Translations under genes and position numbers: made by a program
The notes under the pieces: model-generated
What the model was told of the DNA's origin: nothing
Databases searched by the model: none
Seen by the model: only the letters and a program-made list of their open reading frames with translations
Part shown: one piece after another, positions 1-11,094 of the stretch
How positions within the stretch are numbered: position 1 is the first letter of the stretch
Layout of the letters: each line of letters begins with the position of its first letter
Source of the DNA: Henckelia pumila
Lineage: Eukaryota; Streptophyta; Magnoliopsida; Lamiales; Gesneriaceae
NCBI RefSeq assembly: GCF_033568475.1
Contig: NC_133123.1
Coordinates: forward strand, 133,520,930-133,584,929
Direction: 5' to 3'
DNA length: 64,000 bases

Positions 1-51
1 TTGGTTTTCAATTCATCCACTGACTTTGTTGTTGCTGATTTTCATACATAG

Positions 52-651
52 GCAGACCACAATGTACGTACACTACGACACAAGAGGTGGACCTATTACC
101 ACGACTGGACAGAAATCTTTGGCAATGATCGGGCACACGGCGAGAAACGTGATCACTTTGTGTCTACAGTTCAAGAAGTCCTTGCGATGAAACCTGAAGT
201 ACCAACAAATACAAGGATGACCTTAGAGGATTTGTTTGATGTTGACGAGGGAGCTGCTGAGTCGATGACTGTATCTGTCACACCCTCGGCCATACCATTG
301 TCTGCTGGAAAAAAGAAGGGTAAGAAACGTAAGCAACGGGACGATGATAATGATGCAATTGTAGAAGCCATAACAACTTTTGCACACATGACCAAGGATA
401 TAATGAAGGACCTCGTCAAAGAATTGAAAACAGAAAAACATGAGGATGAGGAGAAGTTGAATCATCTACAAGATAGTGTAGTGATGGCAATGGAAACAAT
501 ACCTGAGTTGACTGATGACGAGAAAGTGACTGTGACCGAGTTGCTGGTGGACAACCACGCGAAGTTATCATTGTTCTTGCATTACAAGCATCCTGAAAGA
601 TTGAGCTTAGCGAGACGATTGCTACGGGGAGGGCCATTTTCTGGTTTTTGA
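52..651 (+). CDS. Myb/SANT-like DNA-binding protein, 3' exon (Harbinger ORF1 type)
   Basis: The reading frame opens right after an intron acceptor (cataG, ending at 51) and runs 199 codons to a TGA at 649-651. The first residues, ADHNVRTLRHKRWTYYHDW followed by TEIFGNDRAHGE, match the end of the Myb/SANT-like domain (L10-interacting-MYB / At2g29880-like proteins), which in plants is largely the accessory protein of PIF/Harbinger transposons. A Lys/Arg-rich nuclear-localisation-like stretch (KKKGKKRKQRDDDN) and an acidic alpha-helical C-terminal part with LTDDEKVTVTELLVDN follow, as usual for the family. The start codon and the main DNA-binding helices lie upstream of the window. The known role is to bind the element's ends and help bring in the transposase. 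A host-domesticated copy cannot be excluded. Confidence 0.7.
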   Translation, partial: ADHNVRTLRHKRWTYYHDWTEIFGNDRAHGEKRDHFVSTVQEVLAMKPEVPTNTRMTLEDLFDVDEGAAESMTVSVTPSAIPLSAGKKKGKKRKQRDDDNDAIVEAITTFAHMTKDIMKDLVKELKTEKHEDEEKLNHLQDSVVMAMETIPELTDDEKVTVTELLVDNHAKLSLFLHYKHPERLSLARRLLRGGPFSGF

Positions 652-1679
652 TGAATTGTGTTAGTGGAATGGTCATCAATGACGTTATTTTTTTGAAGTA
701 ATGGACTTATGAAGTGCATTTAGAAGATACCATGCCTTTGATGCAATATATGTATTGTGGTAATCTGTTTTTGAAGGAATGGCCATCAGAATTGTGGTAA
801 TCTGTTTTTGTAATATCGCAATGTATCTGACAAAGGCATGTTGTAACATACTTTCCAGAGGTTTTGGATCTCTGATGTGTTTATATATAATAATTATTTT
901 GCTTCATATTGTGTTCCATGATTTTTGCAGTTCTTTGTTTGTGATAAATATGATTTTGGATTGCGAGATTGCGCATAACATTACCTTCAAACACATTTGG
1001 CGTTTATGAGTAGTGGCAGAAACTGTAGAGGTTGTGGTTCGAAACCATCTGCAGAGTTTTTCATGGTAATTTTAGAATTGCTAAACCAGATGTCTTCGAG
1101 CATGAATGTTTGTGCATAACTGTATATATTTTGTTTCAAATATTGTGAAACATTGTGTTTCTTGATGAGGCATGTTATTACTTAAGTTTCCCCAAAAAAT
1201 ATACTTAGCAGCCATGTTACATACTTTGTACTAAACATTATGTTACTTGATCATTTAATAAACCAATGATACCAAAATAACATTTCTATCAGCAGCTGGG
1301 ATCACTTAAGTAATAGGCTACGAAATGAGTAAATTTATATAGTTAACACAACAAACTCATAAGCAGAGACTTAAGTTTTGGAAAATGAGAAGTACAAAAC
1401 ATGAACTTCAGAAGGTTTATAGCCTAACATGGTGCGGATATAGCATCACATTTCCACATATCATGTCATCACATTACATAGCCAAGTTGGTACATCGACG
1501 ATGCAGGACCTCTCACTTAGTTAGACCCTGTGTTATCCATGTGCCGCATATAACACTTATAACGACAATTAACAGGGCAAAGATAACCTTGTTGAAAATG
1601 GTTGGCAAAATACGAGGTTCAATCATCGAACACTGACTTTACATACTAGTGTAGCATTATGTTATCTCGACGCCTCACT
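652..1679. other. Non-coding stretch inside the element
   Basis: AT-rich DNA between the Myb/SANT-like exon and the acidic minus-strand ORF. No exon, RNA gene or clear repeat was recognised. Confidence 0.4.
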
Positions 1680-2117
1680 TCAAAAAAGTGAGGACGAGGA
1701 GTCGGAGTTGCCACTTCTAAGTGATTCAGAGTTGCTATCTTCAATGACGATAAGGGAAGTATCATTACTGGTAGCATTACCTTCGGTGCTTTGAGAACCA
1801 AGTTCTGCACTTGCACTGTCAACATCAAGGAATGATGATTCGAAAGAAGTTTCGGTCAACTTGTCTGTTGACTCACTCCCAAGATTAGAGTTATCTATAA
1901 CTTCGTCTTCGTCGTCCGAAGACAGCTGCACAACTTCGACTTGTTCATCAATCTGGAAATCTTCATCATCTTCCACATCATCATCAATGAGGAAATCTTT
2001 ATCATCTTCAGCATCTTCGAAATCGCTTGACAAGAGTATAATTTCAATTGGTTCATCTTTCTTCATGTTGCTGACTGGCCATGAATTAGAGGATGAAGAG
2101 CTATTCCCTAAAGACAT
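1680..2117 (-). CDS. Small acidic protein with three SUMO-interaction-like motifs
   Basis: An uninterrupted frame of 145 codons runs from ATG at 2115-2117 to a stop at 1680. The frame is open further upstream but has no ATG there. The family is not recognised. The protein is almost entirely Ser, Asp and Glu. It contains three short hydrophobic strands each followed by Ser/acidic residues: IEIILLSSDFED (about residues 24-35), VEVVQLSSDDEDE (60-72) and SLIVIEDSNSES (121-132). This is the shape of (phospho-)SUMO-interacting motifs, and tandem SIMs are known in SUMO-targeted proteins. Between SIM1 and SIM2 is an acidic repeat, DFLIDDDVEDDEDFQIDEQ. It lies inside the presumed Harbinger element, antisense to the Myb/SANT-like exon. 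It may be transposon cargo or the last exon of a longer gene. The coding status rests on the open frame and the ordered motifs only. Confidence 0.4.
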   Translation of the reverse strand: MSLGNSSSSSNSWPVSNMKKDEPIEIILLSSDFEDAEDDKDFLIDDDVEDDEDFQIDEQVEVVQLSSDDEDEVIDNSNLGSESTDKLTETSFESSFLDVDSASAELGSQSTEGNATSNDTSLIVIEDSNSESLRSGNSDSSSSLF

Positions 2118-3248
2118 GTTGTGCAGTTGATGGAAATACTGCCTTGCGAACACAACTTTGGTGGAGGGGAAGTATATTTGTTTGGAAATGCATGTGCTGG
2201 ATGCAATATAATAATATACGTGGGAAGCCAAAGATGGGTATTAAATGCCCTATCAACCACCAAACTGAAATTTATACTATTCAATGAGATATAGTGCTGT
2301 GAAATATTTAATGGATTCCAATTCATCTCGGTGGTTATGCATCACTTCGGTCAAGTCCATAGCTATTTTCCCAGGGGATTGCGATAATGACTGTCTATCC
2401 ATGCACACAAGATTTGGTGCAGTAGAATTTCTGGATGGTTAATATACCTTGTAGAGAGAATGATGTAAAATATAATACTTTGTTTTATCATTTACGTTAG
2501 ATGCATATGTTTGGATTTTAGTGCTAGGTTTACAGCTAATTTACATATCTATTGTTCAGAAAATGGAAGGAGTTATTTCCAGTGGTTGTCTATGTCAGAA
2601 TAGAAATGGGATTTAAAGGTTCACACTAATCATTTTAGAATCTGCTATGTTTGGTGTGGAAATCTGTCATACAATAGTGATGTATTTTCATGAATGGGGT
2701 GTATGGAGAGGGGTCTTGACCGTGGTTATTAATGAAAACCATATACGCAGCATAGATATCAGTTTACTGTTGAGGGAATCCCCATTGATGTGCCAAAAGT
2801 AGATTCAAATAATACAAGTGAGGAGATTAATTCTGTGCGGCACCACTGACATGTGTTATTGGTTAATGGTTAATACTTGTTGGATTTGGCTCAATGATTA
2901 GATTAGTATAAACAACAGTCAACTGGTTCACCATTGTTCTTGGATCTTGAGAATACATTAGTTTTATATTATCATAACAAAATCAATCTCTTCTCTCGGT
3001 ACAAACTTGTTAACATGAAGCACAAAATTACAAGTTCATCAACTAGTTGAGATTAACCATACATAAAACGGAATGAAGATCAGCACCCAAAACACTAAGG
3101 AAAATACTATTGGTTTTGTTTTCAGCAACCAAACAAGAGGAAAACAGTCCACGCAAAGCTAATTTGCATCCTAGTGCAATTTAAACGAACGCAACTTTTT
3201 CTCGATTGCCTCATTTATCTCCGCAACCCTTAATGAAAGTTGGCGCTG
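2118..3248. other. Non-coding stretch inside the element
   Basis: Between the acidic ORF and the RNase H1-N exon. AT-rich, with no convincing exon, RNA gene or repeat structure. Confidence 0.35.
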
Positions 3249-3540
3249 CTAGTTCATCAACTGAATTTGTGCTTCTATAAGTTGGTGTAAGTTCATTGAT
3301 TCAGACGGATTACTTGCACTCGAATTTGCCGTTGAAGTGGATGCATTGTGGATGGGTGCAGAAGTATCATGGATTGGTTGTCTCTTCTGGATGTACTTAG
3401 TATAAGCCTTCAATGCTTCATCTCTAGTAGGATAAGACTTGTGCAAATTGCGTTTAAAATCAGTAACCTCCAACTCTGCTTCCTCCCATGTACTATAAAT
3501 TCCGGGGTTCCGTCCTTTGAACACAACATATGACTTGCCC
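3249..3540 (-). CDS. Exon with an RNase H1 N-terminal (hybrid-binding) domain
   Basis: Minus-strand exon beginning after a CAG acceptor near 3541. It reads GKSYVVFKGRNPGIYSTWEE, then AELEVTDFKRNLHKSYPTRDEALKAY. This is the small alpha/beta domain found at the N-terminus of eukaryotic RNase H1, which binds RNA:DNA hybrids and double-stranded RNA; the same fold occurs in caulimovirid P6. The hallmark Y-V-V-x-x-G-R-x-P-G-I-Y, the Trp and the F-K patch are all visible. The domain is followed by a Ser/Thr/Asn-rich linker and a Leu/Gln-rich end that could form a short coiled coil. No RNase H catalytic domain is present. The start exon was not found; intron-like DNA extends to about 4300. It lies inside the presumed Harbinger element, so it may be captured cargo or a small host gene caught by the insertion. 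Confidence 0.55.
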
Positions 3541-4504
3541 TGTCACAGGAGGAGTAATGCAAAATTTTGAAGCATACACAATACATTTTGTTCAGAAATA
3601 TGGTTCCAAGTGCAAAATGAGAAAATCACCATTTCAAATCGACGTTGGACTTTACTCACTATTTGATTTATAGTATTCTGAGAATTCTAATACCTGCAGA
3701 AATGGAAATTATAAAATAGATTAGATGTAAAAGCACATGTAGAAACAAAAGAGTCATTTTATCTGAAAGTGGGTTTTAGATTCTTCACATAGTCACTACA
3801 AGTTGCAAGTTATTTTATTTGATCAAAGGTTCGTCAACTCAATTGGCTCTGTATGCATATATATTTTAAACAAACTAAAATCTAGTGCATTTATTGAAGA
3901 AGTGGACATTCGAACATAGTATGATATAGGGTGAAAAGATGGAAGCATTGATAGAGGTGATCACTAGAAACATCCATACTGTCAAATTACAAGTGTTGGC
4001 CTTTGACCAAGTTGTGCTTGGATACTGAAACATTGTTCATCAACTCATATATTGGTTTGGGGTGCCTTACTATTTCCAGTATCAATCACCGGTAGAAATT
4101 GAGAAATAATCAAACACAAAATAATTATGTAGAACAAAATTAACACGAACTGAAAAATATGTGTTCAACTATAATTTGCACTTCATCTTCAACATCTACA
4201 AATGTCGAATTCACATACATTCCAAACAATTTTAAAACAAATCTGGCGATGTGCAAATTCATCAAAGGCGCATCAAATCAAAGTAGAAAATAATGGATAT
4301 CAAACCAGAAGGTAATAAATGGAATTCCTTACCCTTCAAAGCTCGTCAAAGACGCGTCAGATCCAACATTTACAAGCTATTTCGTTTTCTCCATGGAAAA
4401 GGCACGAGATGAAGGGGAAAAATGAAAGAGGAAGGAATAAGGATGTGGGTTCTGGAATATGTGGAATAGATTTGAGAAGTGCTTACGTGGTAGCAAGGAC
4501 ATTT
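3541..4504. other. Stretch without recognisable exons
   Basis: Upstream of the RNase H1-N exon on the minus strand. It probably contains that gene's intron and first exon, but no start exon could be assigned. Confidence 0.3.
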
Positions 4505-4697
4505 TAGGTACTTTGTGATTGAACCATATCTATCTATAAGTTTATCATTTCAACCAAACAAAATATATACAAACATGCATAAATTAATCATTCACACCAA
4601 ACAATACATAACTACATCATATTTAAATTATCCACTTATTATCCACCAAATTATCAATCTTTTAGTTATCCCATCATACGTACTAAACGGACCCTTA
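4505..4697. repeat. Subterminal repeats and terminus of the Harbinger-type element, TTA target
   Basis: A run of short, imperfect direct motifs ending in a terminus that reads GGGTCCGTTTAGTACG on the minus strand. It is followed by TTA at 4695-4697, the expected PIF/Harbinger target triplet. Confidence 0.55.
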
Positions 4698-5251
4698 AGG
4701 ATTTTTTTCGGGTGGTGGCTACACTGACTTCCAAAGATATGTAATAGAAATACTATTTGTTTTGACCAGTCAAATTTTTCTTTGCTTTTGCTCAATTTAA
4801 ATTTTTTTTATTTGGTTTGCTTTTATTTTCTTGTTATGACATCTGGGGTTTCTTGAATTATTTCAACTCTTTCTTGTTCTATATTATTTTCTTGTTTTTT
4901 TATTCTTTTGTAAATGGGTTTCTTCATTTTTTCCCCCTTATATACATATTAGATATTTCTTGTATTTAATCCAGTTGACCTTCTTTTATGTAGACCATCC
5001 TTCAACTGAATTAATTATTATATATATTCATTCTTGATAAAAAGTTCAGATTTGTCCTTACGTTGATAGATATCTGGAGGATTGTTTTTTCTTTTGTACT
5101 TGCTGATGCTGCTGTTACATTAACTGTGTATTTACTGCCTTTATTCATTCTGCCTCTGATTTGTTCTCAATGATTTAATTTTAAAAAAAGGCTTGATATA
5201 CGTGCATATCTTCTGTGATCGAAATAACGATGGTTCCGTTAATTTTTGCAG
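4698..5251 (+). other. T-rich intron-like DNA upstream of the bromodomain exons
   Basis: Strongly T-rich with a branchpoint-like context ahead of the acceptor at 5251. The expected N-terminal exons of the bromodomain gene were not found here. The Harbinger-type element therefore either sits inside an intron of the gene or has replaced its 5' part. Confidence 0.5.
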
Positions 5252-8200
5252 GAAAAAAAGTTTGTGAAAGGGACCGACAATCCAAATGGTTCTTTTTCTT
5301 TGCCCTTCTTTACTTTTGAATTTAAAACAATCTTCTTAAGCTCTAAATATTAACACGGAGAATTGGGATTTTATTTTTTGATGTGATTGTGATAATTTCA
5401 TTTAATTTTTTGGGGACAGGGTGGCCGTTGGAGTCTGTTTCCACAACACCTTTGCCAGACAAAAAGTTGTTGGTCTTTATTCTTCAAAGGCTTCAAAAGT
5501 ATGTTTTCCTTGTGTTATTCTTTTTTAGATGTTTATTATCTATATTTGTCAATATCGTACTATTCCATTTTGGGAATTAGTGTTGTCTTTACTGGATGAT
5601 TGCACTGTAGGAAGGACACTCGTGGGGCATTCTCTGAGGCTGTGGATCCCGATGAGGTGATGTCATTTTCTTTGCTGGTGACATTGTAATCATATATTAT
5701 GTGCAGCTAATGCCGATTTAATTTTATTGCAGTTACCTGACTACCACGAGATAATAAAGCAGCCTATGGATTTTGGGACTGTGAACAAGAAACTTGATAG
5801 CGGAGCTTATAAAAGCTTGGAAGAACTGGAGGTTGGTCTCCGGATCTAACTATTCAGGCTGCATCTTCTCAGCTTACAGTGTTGTTCTGTTTGAGTCATG
5901 ATTATTACTCTTTTCTGCTGGTTTGCGAGTTTGTGGAATGGGGGAAGGGGTTGAGATTTTCCAATGATGCCTGTGCACTTAGTTAACATCTCATATGTCT
6001 CCTTTTCTCCAAGGGTCTATTATGCTTACACATGACCTGAACTATTTTTACTCAAGACGGTAATATCTTCCTTATATTGCTTGATAACGGGTTTAGGAAA
6101 TAGCCTAATGCAGTATTGGGCTTTGGCCTTTTTCGTCATTCTGTGGGGTATTATCAATTATGGTTTGATTGATCTGTCCGACTTTTTTTTAATTATTATT
6201 TAATTGTTTTTTAAATCTGAAGGTAGTTCAAGTCTAACTATTATTCTTAAGTTGGATGGCATCTATTTTCATGAAATATTTATTGGAAGAAGCTGGAGTG
6301 CTTATATATTCTGCATTGGGCTTAAAGACGAAAAAATTTACCTGTTTGGCGACCATTAATTTTGTAATATATATTAAGTTCAATTGCAAAACAAGCTATA
6401 CCAAAAAGAAAATAACTTGCAGTTCTCCGCGGATGATATCCTGAATTTACTTGTTTATAAAGTATCACTCAGTTCTAATACAATGTAAACAAGGCAAGCA
6501 TTTTTTATTTCACATCTTTTCTGGAATTGTGATCATTCGCTTCTGTTCCTGCCGATGAATTTCAGGAATTGTTCAAAGATTTTTCCTTTTCATTAATTTC
6601 TTTTTTCCTTCAAGATTTGTTCCTAGTATGCTAACAGTGATGTTTTATTGAAAGAGCAAACACTGATATAAGCATGAATTTTTCTCACTTGTGCTTCCAG
6701 GCAGATGTGCTTTTGATATGTTCAAATGCCATGATGTACAACCCATCAGACAGCATCTATTATCGGCAGGTTTGTGAATCCTCACATGCTTTGATTCTCC
6801 CGGTTTGTCACATCCAGCTCTGCATCGTAATAGTTTTTCATGCTAGGCTCGATCTATCCAAGAGCTTGCTACGAGAGACTTTGAAAATCTCAGGCATGAG
6901 GGTGATGATGGTCAACCACAGCCCAAGGTTGTGCGAAGAGGTAGACCCCAGGAAAGAACCCAAAGAAACCTGTTGAAACGTCTCCAATAGACCGTGTTGG
7001 TCCTGAGGTTTCTTCAGGTGCAACTCTTGCCAGTGGAGAAGTTAAAGCAACTGGATCTAACTCATACAACCTAAGAAAAGCACCTCCATCATACAACTAT
7101 CGTTCCATGGACCCTTTCGTGTCCACCCTTCGGTCAAGAAATGGTGAAAACTGCTATGAATTGTCCACTGATTGGAATGGTGAATTTCCAGGTTGGTTTG
7201 TATAAATGGCATTGATTATCAAAGACCAACTCATTTGGTCTATTTTCTTTTGACCACACACTTCTCTTTTCCTATTCGCAGCATCCATTTTAAGGGCTGA
7301 CATGAAATATGGAAAGAAACATTTCACTGTGGATGAGAATAGGCGAGATACTTACGGGCAATTTCATCCCTTGTCTTATGGCAGTGAACCAAATGTTTTG
7401 TCGTCTTCTATTGGAGATGTGAAGCGGTTGGTGCCGGTACGTATATAGACAAACTTGAATCACTGTGGCTGTAATTGGTTCTGTTTCTGGCAAAATGCAA
7501 TAAATTATGCAGCCTATATTTCATTTATTTTTTGAATGAGACATTTTTAACTATACATACTGTATTAAATATTTGGCTAACTGCCAGGATATTTTCCAGT
7601 AACACCCGTTTTGAACTTACAGGTCGGTCTTCATGACCCCCTTGCTTATGCAAGAAGTCTTGCTAGGTATGCTGCGAATCTTGGGCCTGTAGCCTGGAAA
7701 ATTGCCTCGAAAAAAATCGAATCTGTCTTACCTGATGGGGTACAATATGGCCCTGGTTGGGTTGGTGAAGCACCTTCACAGCCGTCGCCTTTTTCATCTG
7801 AGAATTGGAGACCGCCGAATGATACTGTTGGTGGCTCAAGAAAACCTGCAACACCCTCAACTTCTGACTTAAATTCTGCATTTGCTTCTAAAGGAATCGC
7901 TGATGCTGTTTGGAAACTGAACAGCCAGAATGAAACATATGTTCAGGGTGATGCTTCTTCTTGGAGAATGCAATTTCCGGGTCAACAGAAACCCGTTTAT
8001 CATCCTCAAAGAAACGGCTTTACTGGTATGCACGAATACCAATTATCTGCTGCAGGGGTCTCGTTCCCTCCTCAAATGGTCGAAACTGTTCCTGTAAATG
8101 AGGCTAATTTACCGGAGAGTTGGGGTACGTTACCGGCTGACTATCCCAAAGAACAAGGTAAAATCTTCGAATCACATGCAGAAACTGAACCTTGGAATTC

Positions 8201-8354
8201 TGGTAAACCATCTTGGCAGGAATTAACGATGCAACAGAGGCGAAATCTTTCAGTTCCTCCGGACCTGAATTTAAGAGTTCCAGCTGTTTCGCCTAGTTCT
8301 AGCTTACAAATTGGTTCCCCAAAGCAGCAGCCAGACTTGGCATTACAGCTTTAA
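5252..8354 (+). CDS. Bromodomain protein, BRD7/BRD9-like (5' end missing, one frameshift)
   Basis: Exons seen: 5252-5288, 5420-5498, 5611-5656, 5733-5831, 6701-6769, 6847-7191, 7282-7436 and 7623-8354. Joined, they read EKKFVKGTDNPNG-WPLESVSTTPLPDKK, then a full bromodomain: helix Z, the ZA loop LPDYHEIIKQPMDFGTV, and the acetyl-lysine-binding Asn in AMMYNPSDSIYYRQ. The long tail ends LALQL. Plant BRD7/9-like proteins are acetyl-histone readers in SWI/SNF (BAS) complexes in the nucleus. The usual basic N-terminus (MGxVxxx..KKGRPSLLDLQKR) is absent and would lie beyond the transposon boundary at 4694. In exon 6847-7191 the run of four Cs at 6946-6949 is one short of what RGRPPGKNPKK needs, so the frame breaks there and meets a stop about 40 bases later. 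All other junctions keep frame. It is either a recent pseudogene or a base-calling error in a homopolymer. Confidence 0.85.
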
Positions 8355-9342
8355 CTGCTATTGATTTTTCATTTTTGAAGGAATCTTGACATTTGGAGCT
8401 GCAGATTGATATAGTTTAGGAGACAGATTGTACAGATCATGTATAAAATTTTTCTTAGTCGAAACGAAAAAATATTTATTGTATTAAACATGGGAAACTT
8501 TGATACTGAGATGCCATTATTTGATCCAACAAAACCGAGTGAAGCCAAATGTTTTATCAGATTTGATTTCCCATTCTTTGTGACCAAACCGTACCATGCT
8601 TCAGTGATGATAGATCATTCATTCATTTGTTTCCTGTCAAAAATAATTTTACTGTTGTCACTGAATCCTATTTTAATGAATTTTCATTTTCATTATAGAA
8701 TATTGTCCGTTTTATTAATGTTTTGTATGTTTTGGTTTCGTATATGATCACCAATGTATCGTAACTTCAGTCTCACACATGAAATGTTTTAATAAAAAAA
8801 ATGGTTACAGTTGAGTCTCGAACGTTCTGTTCCAAATTTTAAACATGTTTTGCGTATTATCGGGTTCTAAATAAAGTGTGTTTGTGTTTATATTTAAAAC
8901 TTAGAAATTGTTTGTAGAATCTCCTATATACTTTACTTTTTGAATATAGGACACTGCATTTTCAATGATCATACCACATTCTCCTGCATTTGGAGTCTTG
9001 GACCCATTTGTTTCTTAGTTCACACAACTTCATACTCATCTTGAAAAATATAAGCTTCGATGGAGGTTTTCGATCTCCAATAATATATTAGTTAATTAAT
9101 TTAACTTTTTTTTTTACATTACTCAAACACGATCTCATATTACATGAAATTTACAGTAAAAAATTTTCTTCGAAAATAAAATTAATAGATAACTCCCCCA
9201 TTAAATCTCGTGATATATTTTTTTCAAAAAAAAAAAAAAAAAACGAAAACAAAACTGAACACTACCCTACCCTATCCATACATTAATGTCTAGTCGACCA
9301 ACATGGCAACATTGTTGAAAATCTTGTTAACTTGTCAATAAA
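8355..9342. other. 3' flank and intergenic DNA
   Basis: 3' UTR-like sequence of the bromodomain gene with AATAAA-type signals (for example near 8790 and 8869), then AT-rich intergenic DNA with an A17-18 run near 9227. No gene seen. Confidence 0.4.
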
Positions 9343-10449
9343 GGCTGCGTTTGGTAGCATGGATAAGGACTGGATTAGTCAATAATCCACCGTTTGGTTC
9401 GTTTTTTAAGCTTTTCCATGTAACCCACCGGCCCGTGATTAGAGGCCAATTTCTTGGGAAAAAGGGCTGATTACAATCCTAGGGGGAAGCAAGGTATTCT
9501 TATCCTAACTGCTACAGTAGCTTCGATTAATGGGACGTTGGACATTTATGCCCTTCGCCCTAGCATCTATTCTCCCCCCTTTTTTCGTGTAACCCGACGG
9601 AGACTCCATGGTAAATGTTCCATTCTCACCTTTCTGCCGCATTCGTACTCGAAGGTACCAGAGGTATGAAATCTGTTACATTGTTCCATTTTTTATTTTC
9701 ATTTTTTTTTCTCCTTCGATATAAGCTCAGTATTTTTCTTATTGTGCGCCAAACATTGACGAGTATTAATGGAGATTTCTGGATCTCTGCAGGTAGAGAA
9801 GGGTTGGTTGAAGATGAGGTTTGGACCTTTTCTCAAGTTTATTGCATCCATTTCTTCTTCTTTTCGTCTGTCGAATTTTTTTTCTATCAATCACTTTTGT
9901 TTCAATAATTGTCCACCAACAGATTTTTTTCTCCATTGAATTTTTTTAAATATATGCTAAGTTTTCTTCTCCTTCGTTTGCGAATAAATGAAAACATGAT
10001 AGGCCAATTACTTTGTTTACAGTGTTCAAAGTTTTGTTTAAGAATTTGAAGAAAACTCCATACCATCTCCTTGGCAGCAGATCTGGGAACAAAGATTTTG
10101 ACGGAGCTGAGAATCTTTTAAACGAATATCAATTCAATTTCAAAAAATATGAACTGAGAAATGGAGGAGAAGGGATCGGAGATGGTATGCTCATGGATTT
10201 GTGAAAGAGAAGTGGAGGAGAAGGGATCGGAGATGGTTACTAGGTCTTTCTGACATTTTATACGTATTTGCAGAGTAGCGAGGGCATTTTGGGAATCAAT
10301 CTATTGTCCAACTATTAATCCTAAACAAAAAAAACCAACCAAACAAAAAATTGATTTTATTTTAATTTACGAAAATCATTATAAAAAATATATTTATCCC
10401 ACATTTTATCCTTACACTAATAATCTTATCAAATGTACCAAGCGCAGCC
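9343..10449. mobile_element. Non-autonomous TIR transposon, about 1.1 kb
   Basis: The left end reads GGCTGCGTTTGGTAGCATGG. The right end read on the other strand is GGCTGCGCTTGGTACATTTG, so 13 of the first 14 bases match. Both ends continue into gataagg/gataag motifs. The element is flanked by AAA on each side, a possible 3-bp target duplication. The terminus style (G-rich, then tttggta) fits PIF/Harbinger or a related group. The inside is a mix of moderately GC-rich sequence with short open frames that match no protein I recognise. No transposase remains. Confidence 0.6.
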
Positions 10450-11094
10450 AAAAGGTTTTCTTTTGAGGGGAAAAAAAACATGAAGAATAGTTTTTATTAA
10501 GAAGCCAAAATAAATAATCTTTTAATTAACGCAAATATATATTTAATTAATGAATGCATTAATTCCATAATCTCTGAAGATGTATATCTCATGTCAAATG
10601 TCTACATACATTTTTTTTATGGCATGAGACCCCCAATCATTACTCTCCTATACAATACTAAATAAACACCCGAGATAATGTATTAACCTATAAATTATGC
10701 TAGTCAAGTAAATTGCTTAGATAAGCATATGCAACAAACTTGTCAAAAAATATCTTAATAAAAAAAAATCAAACTCATGATCATTATCCAAACGTTCACC
10801 AACTCAAAAAGCTCTTTGAGGACCTCTATACACTTTCTTATATTATGTCATTTTGCTCGTTCAATTATGCCGTCATATTACTAAATAACTAGAAAAGCTG
10901 TCCATGTTTTTAATTCATATTTTAATAATGTATCATCAAAATCAATTAAATGTATTCTATCATTAAGAACAAGCCATAACCGAACACAAAAAAACCAACA
11001 CGGAATTATTTAACTAAATGAATTTTGTTTGTTCATGAATTTGAAATCTAACTTCTTTCGATTTTTATCATTTGTTTTGTCTTTATATCTCTTG
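10450..11094. other. AT-rich intergenic DNA
   Basis: No gene, RNA or repeat structure recognised. Confidence 0.35.

Larger units (their letters stand above)
1..4694. mobile_element. Right-hand part of a PIF/Harbinger-type DNA transposon
   Basis: The right boundary is seen near 4694. Read on the minus strand the end begins GGGTCCGTTTAGTACG, a typical plant PIF/Harbinger terminus, and the next bases (4695-4697) are TTA, the usual 3-bp target. Subterminal DNA (4505-4690) is a run of short repeated motifs of the 'aaccaaacaaaat / caccaaacaat' kind, as in these elements. A Myb/SANT-like exon, the classic Harbinger ORF1 type, lies at the left edge. The left terminus and any DDE transposase ORF would be upstream of the window. 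That everything from 1 to 4694 is one element is inferred; older nested insertions are possible. Confidence 0.55.

Noticed and set aside
2118-2231. Upstream extension of the acidic ORF
   Set aside because: It begins with TTG and its composition is unlike the acidic protein. The ATG at 2117 is more likely.
6256-6444. 62-codon ORF in the large bromodomain-gene intron
   Set aside because: No homology. Lies between two well-defined exons with good splice sites.
9454-9908. Plus-strand ORFs inside the 9343-10449 element
   Set aside because: Short, low-complexity (F/S-rich) and without protein resemblance. Not called as genes.
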